Part shown: piece by piece, positions 1-7,783 of the stretch | How positions within the stretch are numbered: position 1 is the first letter of the stretch | Layout of the letters: the number at the start of each line of letters is the position of its first letter | Origin: CAZEYT01 sp964516295 | Lineage (GTDB): Bacteria > Verrucomicrobiota > Verrucomicrobiia > Chthoniobacterales > Terrimicrobiaceae | Length of the DNA stretch: 33,457 nt | Direction: 5' to 3' | NCBI GenBank assembly: GCA_964516295.1 | Contig: CAZEYT010000029.1 | Coordinates: 1-33,457, forward strand | The notes under the pieces: model-generated | What the model was told of the DNA's origin: nothing | What the model saw: only the letters and a program-made list of their open reading frames with translations | Databases searched by the model: none | Program-made: the position numbers and the translations under genes

Positions 1-2
1 AT

Positions 3-23
3 CCGGATTGGAAATACGAGTGA
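3..23 (+). CDS. C-terminal tail of an upstream gene (partial)
   Basis: Frame 3 reads six codons ending in Asp-Trp-Lys-Tyr-Glu and then TGA at 21-23, three bases before the ATG of the oxidase subunit III gene. Every following gene in this operon has its start overlapping the previous stop, so this is probably the end of the preceding operon member. By analogy with other oxidase loci that would be subunit I, but too little is visible to identify it. Confidence 0.3.
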   Translation, partial: PDWKYE

Positions 24-25
24 GC

Positions 26-622
26 ATGAGCACCGCTGTTACTGCCGACCCCGAATGGAAATTGCCGTCGCCCCGCAAAGTGGCGGTCATTACGCTGATC
101 ATCACCGAGTCCGCCCTCTTCACGATTTTTCTCGTGGCCTATGTTTTTTACATGGGCAAGAGCGTGAACCCACCCTTCCCGGCGGATGTTTTGGAGTTCC
201 CGCTCCTCGCCACAATCGCGCTGCTCTCGAGCAGTGTGACCATTGTCTTCGCGGAGATGGGTCTGAAGCGAAAGAATCTCGTGCTTTTCCATGTTTTCTG
301 GGCAATCACGGTCGCGCTCGGGGCGTATTTCCTTTGGTTCACGGGCCTGGAATGGAAACATCTGATCTTCGAGAAAAACCTCACGCTGGCGACGAATGTC
401 TTCGGAACGACCTTTTATTCGCTCGTGGGTCTTCACGCCAGTCACGTCATCATCGGCCTCTTTCTGCTCACTCTGATTCTTGTCCTCAGCCTCCTCGGAA
501 AGATCGGGGAGGACCACCACGAGCACATCGAAATGATTTCCTGGTACTGGCACTTTGTTGATGCCATCTGGATCGTTGTCGTAACCGTTGTCTATATCAT
601 CAGCACGAGGCCGCCCGTATGA
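26..622 (+). CDS. ctaE: Cytochrome c oxidase subunit III
   Basis: Membrane subunit III of a haem-copper oxidase (198 aa), acting in the cytoplasmic membrane beside catalytic subunit I. It has about five hydrophobic helices. Two family signatures are clear: Gly-Leu-His-Ala-Ser-His at 135-140, and the C-terminal Trp-Tyr-Trp-His-Phe-Val-Asp..Trp block at 173-182. The length fits the five-helix bacterial form. I chose ATG at 26, which follows a TGA at 21-23; a TTG at 8 and a GTG at 20 are in the same frame. The stop overlaps the next start (ATGA at 619). The gene is the first complete member of an operon that continues through cytochrome c, Rieske and cytochrome b genes, which suggests a coupled quinol-to-oxygen chain. 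Subunit I must lie to the left, outside the window. Confidence 0.88.
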   Translation: MSTAVTADPEWKLPSPRKVAVITLIITESALFTIFLVAYVFYMGKSVNPPFPADVLEFPLLATIALLSSSVTIVFAEMGLKRKNLVLFHVFWAITVALGAYFLWFTGLEWKHLIFEKNLTLATNVFGTTFYSLVGLHASHVIIGLFLLTLILVLSLLGKIGEDHHEHIEMISWYWHFVDAIWIVVVTVVYIISTRPPV

Positions 623-1443
623 ACGAAGATCCGAAAAATGGTGTTGAGCTGCCCGCCCCCACCGCGTGGCCGGTGATCACGGCTTTCGGGCTCACGCTTG
701 TGGCGGCCGGCATGGTCACGAGCCTGGCGGTTTCGGTGGTGGGCCTGATTGCAGGACTCGTCGGAGCGGTGGGTTGGTTTTTGGATGTTCACCCGCATCC
801 CAAGCATGAACTCGTTCCGCTCGTGCCGGAAAGCGAGCGGGCCTCTCGCATCAAGCGCAGCGAACGAAAAGTGGCGCACCTCAAAATGGGAGAAGGCGGC
901 CACCGCCTCCGCCTCCCGATTCATGTCCACCCTTATCTTTCCGGCGTCAAAGGCGGTATCGCCGGTGGGATCGTGATGGCTGTCCTCGCCTGCGGCTGGG
1001 GGTTTTTCAAATACGGCAGCATCTGGTATCCGGTGAATCTGCTCGCCGCAGCCGGCGTTCCCGGGCTGGCCGAGGCCAGTGTGGAAACGCTCAAGCAATT
1101 CAGCATGGCCGGGCTTCTGGTCGGTCTCATTACCCACGCCTCGATTTCGATTCTCATCGGACTTCTCTACGTCGTGCTGCTCCCCATGCTCCCGGCGAAG
1201 TTGGAGTGGTTCTGGGGCGGGATGGTGACGCCGCTGATGTGGACGGCGCTTGCTTTTTTCTCCATGCGGTTGGTGAACCCGGCCCTTGCAGCGCATGTTG
1301 ACTGGTTTTGGTTTGTCATCTGCCAGGTGGCGTTCGGCATGGTGGGTGGCTATGTGATTTTCAAATCCGAAAAGGTGGAAACGATCCAGTCGCTTCCGCT
1401 GGCGGCGAAATTGGGTGTGGAGGCCCAGCAGCGCGACCAATGA
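619..1443 (+). CDS. Unassigned multi-helix membrane protein of the respiratory operon
   Basis: A 274-aa integral membrane protein I cannot assign to a characterised family. An N-terminal helical hairpin (about 17-56) is followed by a charged, His-rich cytosolic or periplasmic stretch (57-105), then about four to five more helices (111-130, 160-190, 198-216, 227-247) and a polar tail. The N-terminal hairpin resembles the small subunit IV/CtaF-type proteins of caa3 oxidases, but the remaining 170 residues go well beyond that family. It contains no CXXCH motif and no obvious metal site. The start overlaps the stop of subunit III and its own stop overlaps the cytochrome c start, so it is surely co-translated with them. 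A structural or assembly role in the oxidase or a bc-oxidase supercomplex is an inference from context only. Confidence 0.75.
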   Translation: MNEDPKNGVELPAPTAWPVITAFGLTLVAAGMVTSLAVSVVGLIAGLVGAVGWFLDVHPHPKHELVPLVPESERASRIKRSERKVAHLKMGEGGHRLRLPIHVHPYLSGVKGGIAGGIVMAVLACGWGFFKYGSIWYPVNLLAAAGVPGLAEASVETLKQFSMAGLLVGLITHASISILIGLLYVVLLPMLPAKLEWFWGGMVTPLMWTALAFFSMRLVNPALAAHVDWFWFVICQVAFGMVGGYVIFKSEKVETIQSLPLAAKLGVEAQQRDQ

Positions 1444-2129
1444 GATCGTTTCTTCTTCTCGCTCTTCTTGCTCTCCTTCCTGGGTGTGATTGGATGCCCG
1501 GCAAGCCAAAGCCCGCTTCGAAGTGGCGGCCGGCTTCGGAGATCACGGACTTTCAGACGCTCTACTCCGAAAATTGTCTCGGCTGCCACAGTGCCGGACA
1601 AACGATTGCCGGGTCGCTGCCGATGAATGCGCCCGTTTACCTCTCGGTGCTTCCGGAGGAGACGCTCCGTGACGTGATTCGCAATGGCATCCCGGGCCAC
1701 ATGATGCCGGCCTTCTCCGAGACGGTCGGAGGACCTCTGACCGACCAGCAAGTGGATATTCTGGTGTCCGGAATCATGGCGTGGAAACCGGCCGCGCCAC
1801 CTGTCAGGCCGTTACCACCGTATGCCGCCCCGCTCGGGGATGTGGCGGCCGGGCGTGAGACCTTTGGTGTCGCCTGCGCATCGTGCCACGGGGCCGATGG
1901 AAAAGGCGGCCCGGCCGGCTCGGTCGTCAACCCGGCCTATCTCGGCCTGGTCAGCGACCAATATCTTCGCTCCATCGTGATCGGCGGACGCCGGGACATG
2001 GGGTGCCCGGATTTCACCGCTCGCATTCCCGGACGCGTCATGTCCGACGCCGAGATTGCAAATGTCACCGCCTGGCTCGTTTCGAACCGCCGCAACGAGT
2101 TTGGCGAACCCATCGTCCCGCAGCCATGA
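1440..2129 (+). CDS. Diheme c-type cytochrome lipoprotein
   Basis: A 229-aa exported cytochrome that probably shuttles electrons between the bc-like complex and the oxidase encoded beside it. A short hydrophobic signal ends in a Leu-Pro-Gly-Cys lipobox (Cys16), so the mature protein should be lipid-anchored on the periplasmic side. Two haem c sites are visible: Cys46-Leu-Gly-Cys-His50, with Met88/Met89 as a candidate axial ligand, and Cys146-Ala-Ser-Cys-His150, with Met187 or Met201 as candidate ligands. A Pro-rich hinge (119-132) separates the two domains. The reading frame is open further upstream, but ATG 1440 gives the signal peptide and overlaps the previous stop (ATGA). The stop likewise overlaps the Rieske start. 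Confidence 0.88.
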   Translation: MRSFLLLALLALLPGCDWMPGKPKPASKWRPASEITDFQTLYSENCLGCHSAGQTIAGSLPMNAPVYLSVLPEETLRDVIRNGIPGHMMPAFSETVGGPLTDQQVDILVSGIMAWKPAAPPVRPLPPYAAPLGDVAAGRETFGVACASCHGADGKGGPAGSVVNPAYLGLVSDQYLRSIVIGGRRDMGCPDFTARIPGRVMSDAEIANVTAWLVSNRRNEFGEPIVPQP

Positions 2130-2665
2130 ACGAACCAGAACCGACCAAGCCCTGCGCCTGTGAGGGGCAGAAAGGCAACACCCGCCGCGACTTCTTGCTC
2201 AAGGTGGGCTTCGGGCTCAACGCGGTCGCCGGGGCGATGATCGGCATCCCGCTCGTCGGCTATGTGCTCTCGGTCGTCGCCAAGCCATTTGCCAATGAAT
2301 GGATCGACCTCGGCGCGGTCTCCGACTTCACAGAAGGGACGACCCGCCTGGCCAGTTTCATGAATCCCCACCGGCGCGAGTGGGACGGAGATACGGCTCA
2401 TATTCCGTGCTGGGTCCGTCGCTTGAAAGGCGAAGAATTCCAGGTGTTTGCCATTAATTGCACCCACCTCGGCTGTCCGGTTCGCTGGTTCGCCGAGTCC
2501 AAACTCTTCATGTGTCCCTGCCACGGTGGCGTCTTTTATGAAAATGGCGACCACGCCGCGGGCCCCCCTCCGCGCGGCCTCTACACCTACAAGGTGAAAG
2601 TCGAAAACAACCGGCTCTTCATCTTCGGCGGCGTGCTGCCGAATCTCTCGAACCCGCTGGCATGA
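2126..2665 (+). CDS. Rieske [2Fe-2S] protein of a bc/b6f-like complex
   Basis: A 179-aa Rieske iron-sulfur subunit that takes the first electron from quinol at the Qo site. The cluster motifs are intact: Cys112-Thr-His114-Leu-Gly-Cys117 and Cys130-Pro-Cys132-His133. By family knowledge Cys112/His114/Cys130/His133 bind the cluster and Cys117/Cys132 form the disulfide. A twin-arginine signal (Thr-Arg20-Arg21-Asp-Phe-Leu) precedes a hydrophobic anchor (about 29-52), so export is expected through Tat with the anchor retained. ATG 2126 overlaps the cytochrome c stop, and the gene's stop overlaps the cytochrome b ATG at 2662. A Gly-Pro-Pro-Pro-Arg-Gly loop (146-151) matches the Pro loop of the family. 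Confidence 0.93.
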   Translation: MNEPEPTKPCACEGQKGNTRRDFLLKVGFGLNAVAGAMIGIPLVGYVLSVVAKPFANEWIDLGAVSDFTEGTTRLASFMNPHRREWDGDTAHIPCWVRRLKGEEFQVFAINCTHLGCPVRWFAESKLFMCPCHGGVFYENGDHAAGPPPRGLYTYKVKVENNRLFIFGGVLPNLSNPLA

Positions 2666-4143
2666 ACACCGCCCTCAACAAACTCACCGAGGCGGCACGC
2701 GGGGTCTTCCTGTGGGTGGATGACCGCCTGCACATCACGAAACTCTACGAGTCCACCGCCGGACACCACGTCCCGCTCAGCTCCGGCAGCTGGTTCTACG
2801 TTTTCGGTAGCGCGACGCTGCTTTGCTTTTTCATCCAGATCGCGACGGGCATTCTCCTCGCGATGGTCTATGTGCCGTCGGCGGCCGAGGCCTTCACGAC
2901 GCTGGAGTATCTGACCTTTCAACAGCAGCTCGGCTGGTTCCTGCGGGCGATCCATTTTTGGGGCTCGAACTTCATGGTGGGCATCATGCTGCTCCACATG
3001 ACACAGGTTTACCTCTTCGGAGCTTACAAATACCCCCGCGAGGTCACGTGGATTACCGGAGTTATTCTTCTGACTCTCACGCTCGGGCTTGCGTTCACAG
3101 GCCAGGTGATGCGGTTCGATGAGGACGCCTATTGGGGGCTTGGCATCGGAGCGGCCATCATGGGACGCGTGCCCTTCGTCGGCGAGCAGTTGGTCAATCT
3201 TATGCTTGGCGGTCCGATTCTGGCCTCCGAGACGCTCTCGCGATTTTTTGCGCTCCACGTGTTCGTTTTGCCGGGCGCTGTTCTCGCCGTCGTGAGCATT
3301 CACCTTCGCATGGTTCTCACCAAGGGCATCAATGAATACCCGAAACCCGGCATGCTGGTGCGCCGCGAGACCTATGACAAAGAATATGCGGCCATCCTCA
3401 AAAAAGAAGGTGTGCCGTTCTTCCCGAAGGCCATCAGCAAAGATCTCGTCGCTGCATCGATCGTGATCTTTGGCATTCTTTTCTGCGCCGCGATGTTTGG
3501 ACCCAGCGGCCCGAGCGGTCCGCCGGATCCGGTGCAGATCGACACCCTGCCGAGACCGGACTTTTTCTTTCTTTGGATCTTTGCGATTGCGGCTCTGATG
3601 CCGGACTGGATGGAAACGCCGGCTTTGCTCGGCGGTCCGGTCATCATCGGACTCATCCTGTTTGCACTGCCGTTTTTCAACAACACGGGGGAGAAGCACT
3701 GGCGTCGTCGCCCGGTCGCGGTCATGATCGTCGTGCTCACCTATCTCTCGCTGGGCATGCTCACTTACCTCGGCCACACCTCGCCGTGGTCTCCGCAGAT
3801 GGACGCGTGGACGGCCGATACGACGCGCGAAGAATTCATTGCCGGGCGGGATCCGCTCGAGTTGCAGGGTGCCGTGGTTCTTCAATACATGCAGTGCCGG
3901 AATTGCCATGCCATCGATGGCGTGGGCGGTCATCGCGGTCCGGACCTTTCGACGGTCGGCCAGCGGCTCACCAAAGATCAACTCGTCCGGCAGGTTATCC
4001 AGGGCGGTGGCAATATGCCGGCTTATGGAAAGAATCTTTCTCCCGAGCAGGTCGAGGCCCTTGTGACCTACATGGTGTCGTTGAGATCTCCCGGGGTCCT
4101 CCCCGCGAGGGATTCCAGCATTCCGGCGACGCCGGCTCCGTAA
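2662..4143 (+). CDS. Cytochrome b with fused C-terminal cytochrome c domain
   Basis: A 493-aa quinol-oxidising core subunit in which cytochrome b6-like and subunit IV-like parts are joined and followed by a monohaem cytochrome c domain. Haem b ligands are His98/His112 and His199/His214. The 15-residue step of the second pair is the b6f spacing, not the bc1 spacing. The position aligned with the b6f haem-cn cysteine (Phe-Tyr-Cys in plants) is Val46, so no haem cn is expected. The Qo signature Pro-Glu-Trp-Tyr is replaced by Pro299-Asp300-Phe301-Phe302. The C-terminal domain has Cys412-Arg-Asn-Cys415-His416 with Met452 as likely sixth ligand. The gene ends the respiratory operon. Its stop directly abuts the stop of the opposing polymerase gene, leaving no room for a dedicated terminator. 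Confidence 0.92.
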   Translation: MNTALNKLTEAARGVFLWVDDRLHITKLYESTAGHHVPLSSGSWFYVFGSATLLCFFIQIATGILLAMVYVPSAAEAFTTLEYLTFQQQLGWFLRAIHFWGSNFMVGIMLLHMTQVYLFGAYKYPREVTWITGVILLTLTLGLAFTGQVMRFDEDAYWGLGIGAAIMGRVPFVGEQLVNLMLGGPILASETLSRFFALHVFVLPGAVLAVVSIHLRMVLTKGINEYPKPGMLVRRETYDKEYAAILKKEGVPFFPKAISKDLVAASIVIFGILFCAAMFGPSGPSGPPDPVQIDTLPRPDFFFLWIFAIAALMPDWMETPALLGGPVIIGLILFALPFFNNTGEKHWRRRPVAVMIVVLTYLSLGMLTYLGHTSPWSPQMDAWTADTTREEFIAGRDPLELQGAVVLQYMQCRNCHAIDGVGGHRGPDLSTVGQRLTKDQLVRQVIQGGGNMPAYGKNLSPEQVEALVTYMVSLRSPGVLPARDSSIPATPAP

Positions 4144-5859
4144 TCACTTTTCGCCCCAGTTTTTCCCGGTGGTGACATCGACCGCGATGGGAATCCCGGG
4201 CAGAAGAGACTGCATGGACTCGGTCATGACCTGGCGAAGGATCACGGCGGCCTCGCGGGCTTGGGCCGTGGGACATTCGACGATCAATTCATCGTGGACG
4301 GTGCTCACGAGACGGGCCCCGGCGGGCAGCAGCGCCGGAAGCGCGACCATGGCCCGCTTGAGTCCATCGGCACAGGAGCCTTGGACGGGCGTATTGACGA
4401 GCGCCGTAAAGCGCTGCCAGCGATCGGCCCCCGCGCTGATGAGTCGCCGTCGCTGGAGGAGGGTTCTGGCCTCGGGAACTCTGGCGTGGGCGTCTTTCCA
4501 GCACCGGGCGTGCCACCGCGCAATGCCGGGATAGGCAGCAAAAAACTTGGTCCGAATCGCGAGAGCCTCGGGAACGGTGAGCGAAACGCCATAGGAATTG
4601 GCGGCGTAGGTGACGAGCCCTTGTGCGCCCTGACCATAAAGGAGGCCGAAGTTTGCGCTCTTGGCAATCTGACGGTCCTCTTTGTCCACCGCTTCCTGAG
4701 GTTTTCCGAGGATGGCGGCGGCGGTGAGGCGATGAAGGTCCTGACCGGACCGATAGGCAGCTACCATTTTTTCTTCGTCGGCAAGAAACGCCGCGGCGCG
4801 GAGCTCGATCTGGTTGTAGTCGGCCGTGAGCAGGGAATGCCCGTCCGGCGCACAAAAGCAGGACCGGAGCGGACCGCGGGCGATGTTTTGCAGATTCGGT
4901 GAGTGACTCGAAAACCGACCGGTGTCCGTGCCGGTGGGATCGAAGCGTGCGTGGATGCGTCCGTCGGGTGTCAACGCCTCGAGAAGGGATTGCGCCTGCT
5001 GGGAAAATTTTTCCCGCGAGCGGTAATCAAGAATCGATGGCACAAAGACGGTATCGCCTGAGGCGCGCAACGTGCTTTCGTCGGTGTCCTTCAATTCCAC
5101 GCCGAGGCGGTGCAGCGCGGCGAGGAGTTGTTTCGGACTGGAGGGATTGAGACTCGGCGTTTGGAGAAAAGCGGCCAGAGAAAGAGCAGCGGCGTGACTT
5201 TCTCGCAGGGCCTCGTCGCGGAGTCGCTGGAGTTTCGGAACATCCATCGCGATGCCGGCTTCCTCCATGGCGGTGACGATGGGAATGAGGTCCATTTCCA
5301 ACGCCGCGACGTCGTTGAGTCCGGCGGTCTGAAGCGCTTTCTCCAAGACCGTCCTCAGAGCGTGAAGGTGGGCGACATCGCGATGAGCGTAGGCAAGCTG
5401 ATCGTCCGTGAGGAAAAGTCCGCCCCAGTCGCTGCGGGATTTGTCCCGGGCCGGGGGAATTTTGAGATGGCGCAGGAGAACGTCATCGAGATCGTTGCGA
5501 TCCAAGGTCCCGGCCGTCAGCAACCGCGAAGCCGTCAGCGTGCAGAAAGTCATTTTCGGTCGGACGCCAAAGCGGACGGCGAGCCAGAGCAGATCGAAGC
5601 GGGCGTTGTGTGCGACCACGAGGGACTCCTGAAGCGCTTCGGCGATGGGCGGAGGAATCCGGCCGCCGAACGAGGAGAGATCAAGCGACCACGGTGAATG
5701 ACCGGGAACGGCGAGAGTCAACAAACGAACCTCGCCCCGCCAGGGATGGAGGGCGTCGCCGCTGCCGGCACCAAACGTTTCGACATCCAGCGCGACCGTC
5801 CCGACCCGATGGATCCGGGCGGAGGCTTCTTCGACGGACGGCGTTTCGTTGGATGTCAC
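4144..5859 (-). CDS. Family A DNA polymerase with 3'-5' exonuclease, no 5' nuclease
   Basis: A PolA-type polymerase lacking the 5' flap-nuclease domain; about 571 aa from GTG 5859, or 600 aa from an upstream GTG at 5946. I prefer 5859 because GAGGTG lies 11 bases upstream, while 5946 has no Shine-Dalgarno. In 600-aa numbering, the DEDDy exonuclease is complete: Asp54/Glu56, Asp118 in Asn-Ala-Arg-Phe-Asp, and Tyr186/Asp190. Polymerase motif A is Asp376-Tyr-Asn-Gln-Ile-Glu381, with Asn where Ser is usual. Motif B runs from Arg425 through Lys429 to Tyr437-Gly, and motif C is His551-Asp-Glu553. It should therefore be an active proofreading polymerase. It is divergent from dinB, which suggests a repair or bypass role. 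A phage-like accessory polymerase or the cell's only Pol I are both possible. Confidence 0.85.
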   Translation of the reverse strand: MTSNETPSVEEASARIHRVGTVALDVETFGAGSGDALHPWRGEVRLLTLAVPGHSPWSLDLSSFGGRIPPPIAEALQESLVVAHNARFDLLWLAVRFGVRPKMTFCTLTASRLLTAGTLDRNDLDDVLLRHLKIPPARDKSRSDWGGLFLTDDQLAYAHRDVAHLHALRTVLEKALQTAGLNDVAALEMDLIPIVTAMEEAGIAMDVPKLQRLRDEALRESHAAALSLAAFLQTPSLNPSSPKQLLAALHRLGVELKDTDESTLRASGDTVFVPSILDYRSREKFSQQAQSLLEALTPDGRIHARFDPTGTDTGRFSSHSPNLQNIARGPLRSCFCAPDGHSLLTADYNQIELRAAAFLADEEKMVAAYRSGQDLHRLTAAAILGKPQEAVDKEDRQIAKSANFGLLYGQGAQGLVTYAANSYGVSLTVPEALAIRTKFFAAYPGIARWHARCWKDAHARVPEARTLLQRRRLISAGADRWQRFTALVNTPVQGSCADGLKRAMVALPALLPAGARLVSTVHDELIVECPTAQAREAAVILRQVMTESMQSLLPGIPIAVDVTTGKNWGEK

Positions 5860-6010
5860 CCTATCGGTGTCACCTCTGTCGGGCCGCGGCACAACAAAAA
5901 GTTCGTGGACGGTGCGGGTGATTTCTTCTCCCCCGATGCGACGCACGGATTACATTTGGCGAATGATGTCCGACGCTGCATCTGCTCTGGCCCTCCCGAT
6001 TAACCGGGCG

Positions 6011-7069
6011 ATGGCTAAGCCGGTTCGCAAGATCATCCACCTGGACATGGATTGCTTTTACGCCGCGGTGGAAATTCGTGAACGCCCCGAGCTGGCGGGG
6101 CGGCCGGTCGCGGTGGGGGGAGGACACCGGCGCGGGGTGGTGACGACGTGCAACTACGAAGCGCGGCGCTTCGGTGTGCGGTCCGCGATGCCGGGATTCA
6201 AGGCCCGTGACCTGTGTCCCGATCTGGTCTTTCTGCCGGTGCGATTCGACCTCTATCGCGCGGAGTCGGCGAAGATTCGGCGGATCCTTTTGGAATACAC
6301 CCACCTCGTCGAGCCGCTCTCGCTGGACGAAGCCTACCTCGATGTAACGGGCAGCGGGCGTTACGCTTGGGATATTGCGAAGGAAATTCGGGCGCGAATT
6401 CTGGAAACCACCGGACTGACCGCCTCGGCCGGCGTTGCTCCGAACAAAATGCTGGCCAAGATCGCAAGCGAGTGGAGAAAGCCGAACTGTCAATTTGCCG
6501 TTCGTCCGGATGAGGTCGAGTCCTTTCTTCGCGATCTGCCGGTGGGGAAACTTTGGGGCGTCGGACCCAAAAGCCGCGAACGTTTTGCAGCGGCGGGAAT
6601 CCATACCTGCGGCGATCTGCAGAACCTGACGCGTGGCGAATTGATCGCCCGTCTCGGACGTTGGGGCGATGAGCTTTTTGATTTGTGCCGGGGGCGCGAC
6701 CAGCGGGCGGTGCAGCCCGATCGCGTGCGAAAGTCTCTGAGCAATGAGTCCACGTTTGATGTCCTTCTTCGCACTTTGGAGGACTGCCGACGGGCACTGG
6801 ATCCGCTGATCGATGAACTGGTCGCCGACCTTGCGTCCAAAGCCACCGGGCGACGAATCCGAAAGCTGTTCATCAAAATAAAATTCGCCGACTTTACGCG
6901 AACAACCCGCGAATGTGTGGCGGCCGAGGTGAATCGCGAGACGTTTCACCGCCTTCTCGCCGAGGCGTGGGAGCGGGGACGCCGGGAGGTGCGTTTGCTC
7001 GGAACCGGCGTTCGATTTTCCGATGACGACGAGCCGGATCGCGACTGGCAGGCCGAGTTTTCTTTGTGA
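6011..7069 (+). CDS. dinB: DNA polymerase IV (Y-family translesion polymerase)
   Basis: A 352-aa error-prone lesion-bypass polymerase. Catalytic carboxylates are visible in Leu-Asp12-Met-Asp14 and in Ser-Leu-Asp96-Glu97-Ala. Tyr17 occupies the steric-gate position (Phe13 in E. coli Pol IV). Palm, finger, thumb and little-finger regions are all present at normal length. The extreme C-terminus, Gln-Ala-Glu-Phe-Ser-Leu, resembles a sliding-clamp-binding peptide. I chose ATG 6011 because homology starts at Lys-Ile-Ile-His-Leu-Asp-Met-Asp; the frame is open further upstream without support. The gene is divergent from the family A polymerase and ends three bases before the stop of the opposing response regulator. 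I saw no recognisable SOS box in the short divergent gap. Confidence 0.93.
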   Translation: MAKPVRKIIHLDMDCFYAAVEIRERPELAGRPVAVGGGHRRGVVTTCNYEARRFGVRSAMPGFKARDLCPDLVFLPVRFDLYRAESAKIRRILLEYTHLVEPLSLDEAYLDVTGSGRYAWDIAKEIRARILETTGLTASAGVAPNKMLAKIASEWRKPNCQFAVRPDEVESFLRDLPVGKLWGVGPKSRERFAAAGIHTCGDLQNLTRGELIARLGRWGDELFDLCRGRDQRAVQPDRVRKSLSNESTFDVLLRTLEDCRRALDPLIDELVADLASKATGRRIRKLFIKIKFADFTRTTRECVAAEVNRETFHRLLAEAWERGRREVRLLGTGVRFSDDDEPDRDWQAEFSL

Positions 7070-7072
7070 GGC

Positions 7073-7783
7073 TTACTTTCCCAAAATCTTCGAGAGACGC
7101 CGACGGGCCGTGCGGCCGATCATAAAGGGGTCCGACACACCTTCCATCCAAATTCGCGCTCCGTCGCCCTCCGTCTCCAAGCGATGGATTTTTCCCGTAT
7201 GCAGGAGCAGCGAACGGTCGATTCGTTCAAAGGGAGGATTCGGAAGGCTCCGTTCGTAATAGCCGAGCGGATGGCAGATGAAGAGCGGTTTTTCGGACTC
7301 GATGAAAACGCGCGTAAAGTCGCCTTCCGCCTGAAGTGCGCGCACCGACGTCACCGGAACGACAACCGTTTTCTCTGGTGTGCGAAAACAATACCGGTCG
7401 GCCGTGGTGAGCGGTACGTTCGTCGGTTCGTCGGATTTTTCACGAAGCCGTCGCACTGCCTCTCCGAGGCGCTCGGGGCGAACCGGCTTGAGGAGAAAAT
7501 CGACCGCCTGGATGTCGAACGCCTCCGCGGCGTGCTTCGCGTAAGCGGTCACCACCACAACTTTGGGCTTTGGATGCACGGCACGGATCAGGGCAAAGCC
7601 ATCCGGTCCCGGCATGCGCACATCCAGAAAAACCGCATCCGGCCGCATCTCGCGAATGACCGCCTCCCCCTCGGCTGCCGAGGCGGCCTCGCCGACGATT
7701 TCCACCTTCGGCTCCCTGGCCAGAAGCTGCCGCAGCCGCTGGCGGGCGAGCCGTTCATCATCGATCAGGACGACGCGTAGCAT
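7073..7783 (-). CDS. LytTR-type response regulator
   Basis: A 236-aa transcription regulator with an N-terminal receiver domain and a C-terminal LytTR DNA-binding domain. The receiver has the acidic pair Asp8/Asp9, the phospho-acceptor Asp54 (Phe-Leu-Asp-Val-Arg-Met-Pro-Gly), Thr79 and Lys99. The output domain (about 130-236) shows the LytTR pattern of a beta-rich segment with Leu-Gln-Ala-Glu-Gly-Asp-Phe-Thr and a final basic Arg-Arg-Arg-Leu. It is one of the few genes here with a clear ribosome-binding site, GGAGGG a few bases before the ATG. The start overlaps the 3' end of the kinase gene by 19 bases, so the two are translationally coupled partners. Target genes are unknown; the divergent cellulase is a candidate. 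Confidence 0.92.
   Translation of the reverse strand: MLRVVLIDDERLARQRLRQLLAREPKVEIVGEAASAAEGEAVIREMRPDAVFLDVRMPGPDGFALIRAVHPKPKVVVVTAYAKHAAEAFDIQAVDFLLKPVRPERLGEAVRRLREKSDEPTNVPLTTADRYCFRTPEKTVVVPVTSVRALQAEGDFTRVFIESEKPLFICHPLGYYERSLPNPPFERIDRSLLLHTGKIHRLETEGDGARIWMEGVSDPFMIGRTARRRLSKILGK

Noticed and set aside
592..1509. Long open frame on the minus strand opposite the respiratory membrane protein gene
   Set aside because: Its translation is rich in His, Arg and Glu with no hydrophobic or family pattern, and it lies antisense to strongly supported genes; a product of GC-rich codon bias.
2587..3981. 464-codon open frame antisense to cytochrome b
   Set aside because: It is charged and repetitive with no family motif, while the opposite strand encodes an unmistakable cytochrome b; a shadow frame.
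5947..6010. SOS (LexA) box between the polymerase genes
   Set aside because: No recognisable LexA-type inverted repeat is present, and the LexA motif of this lineage is not known to me.
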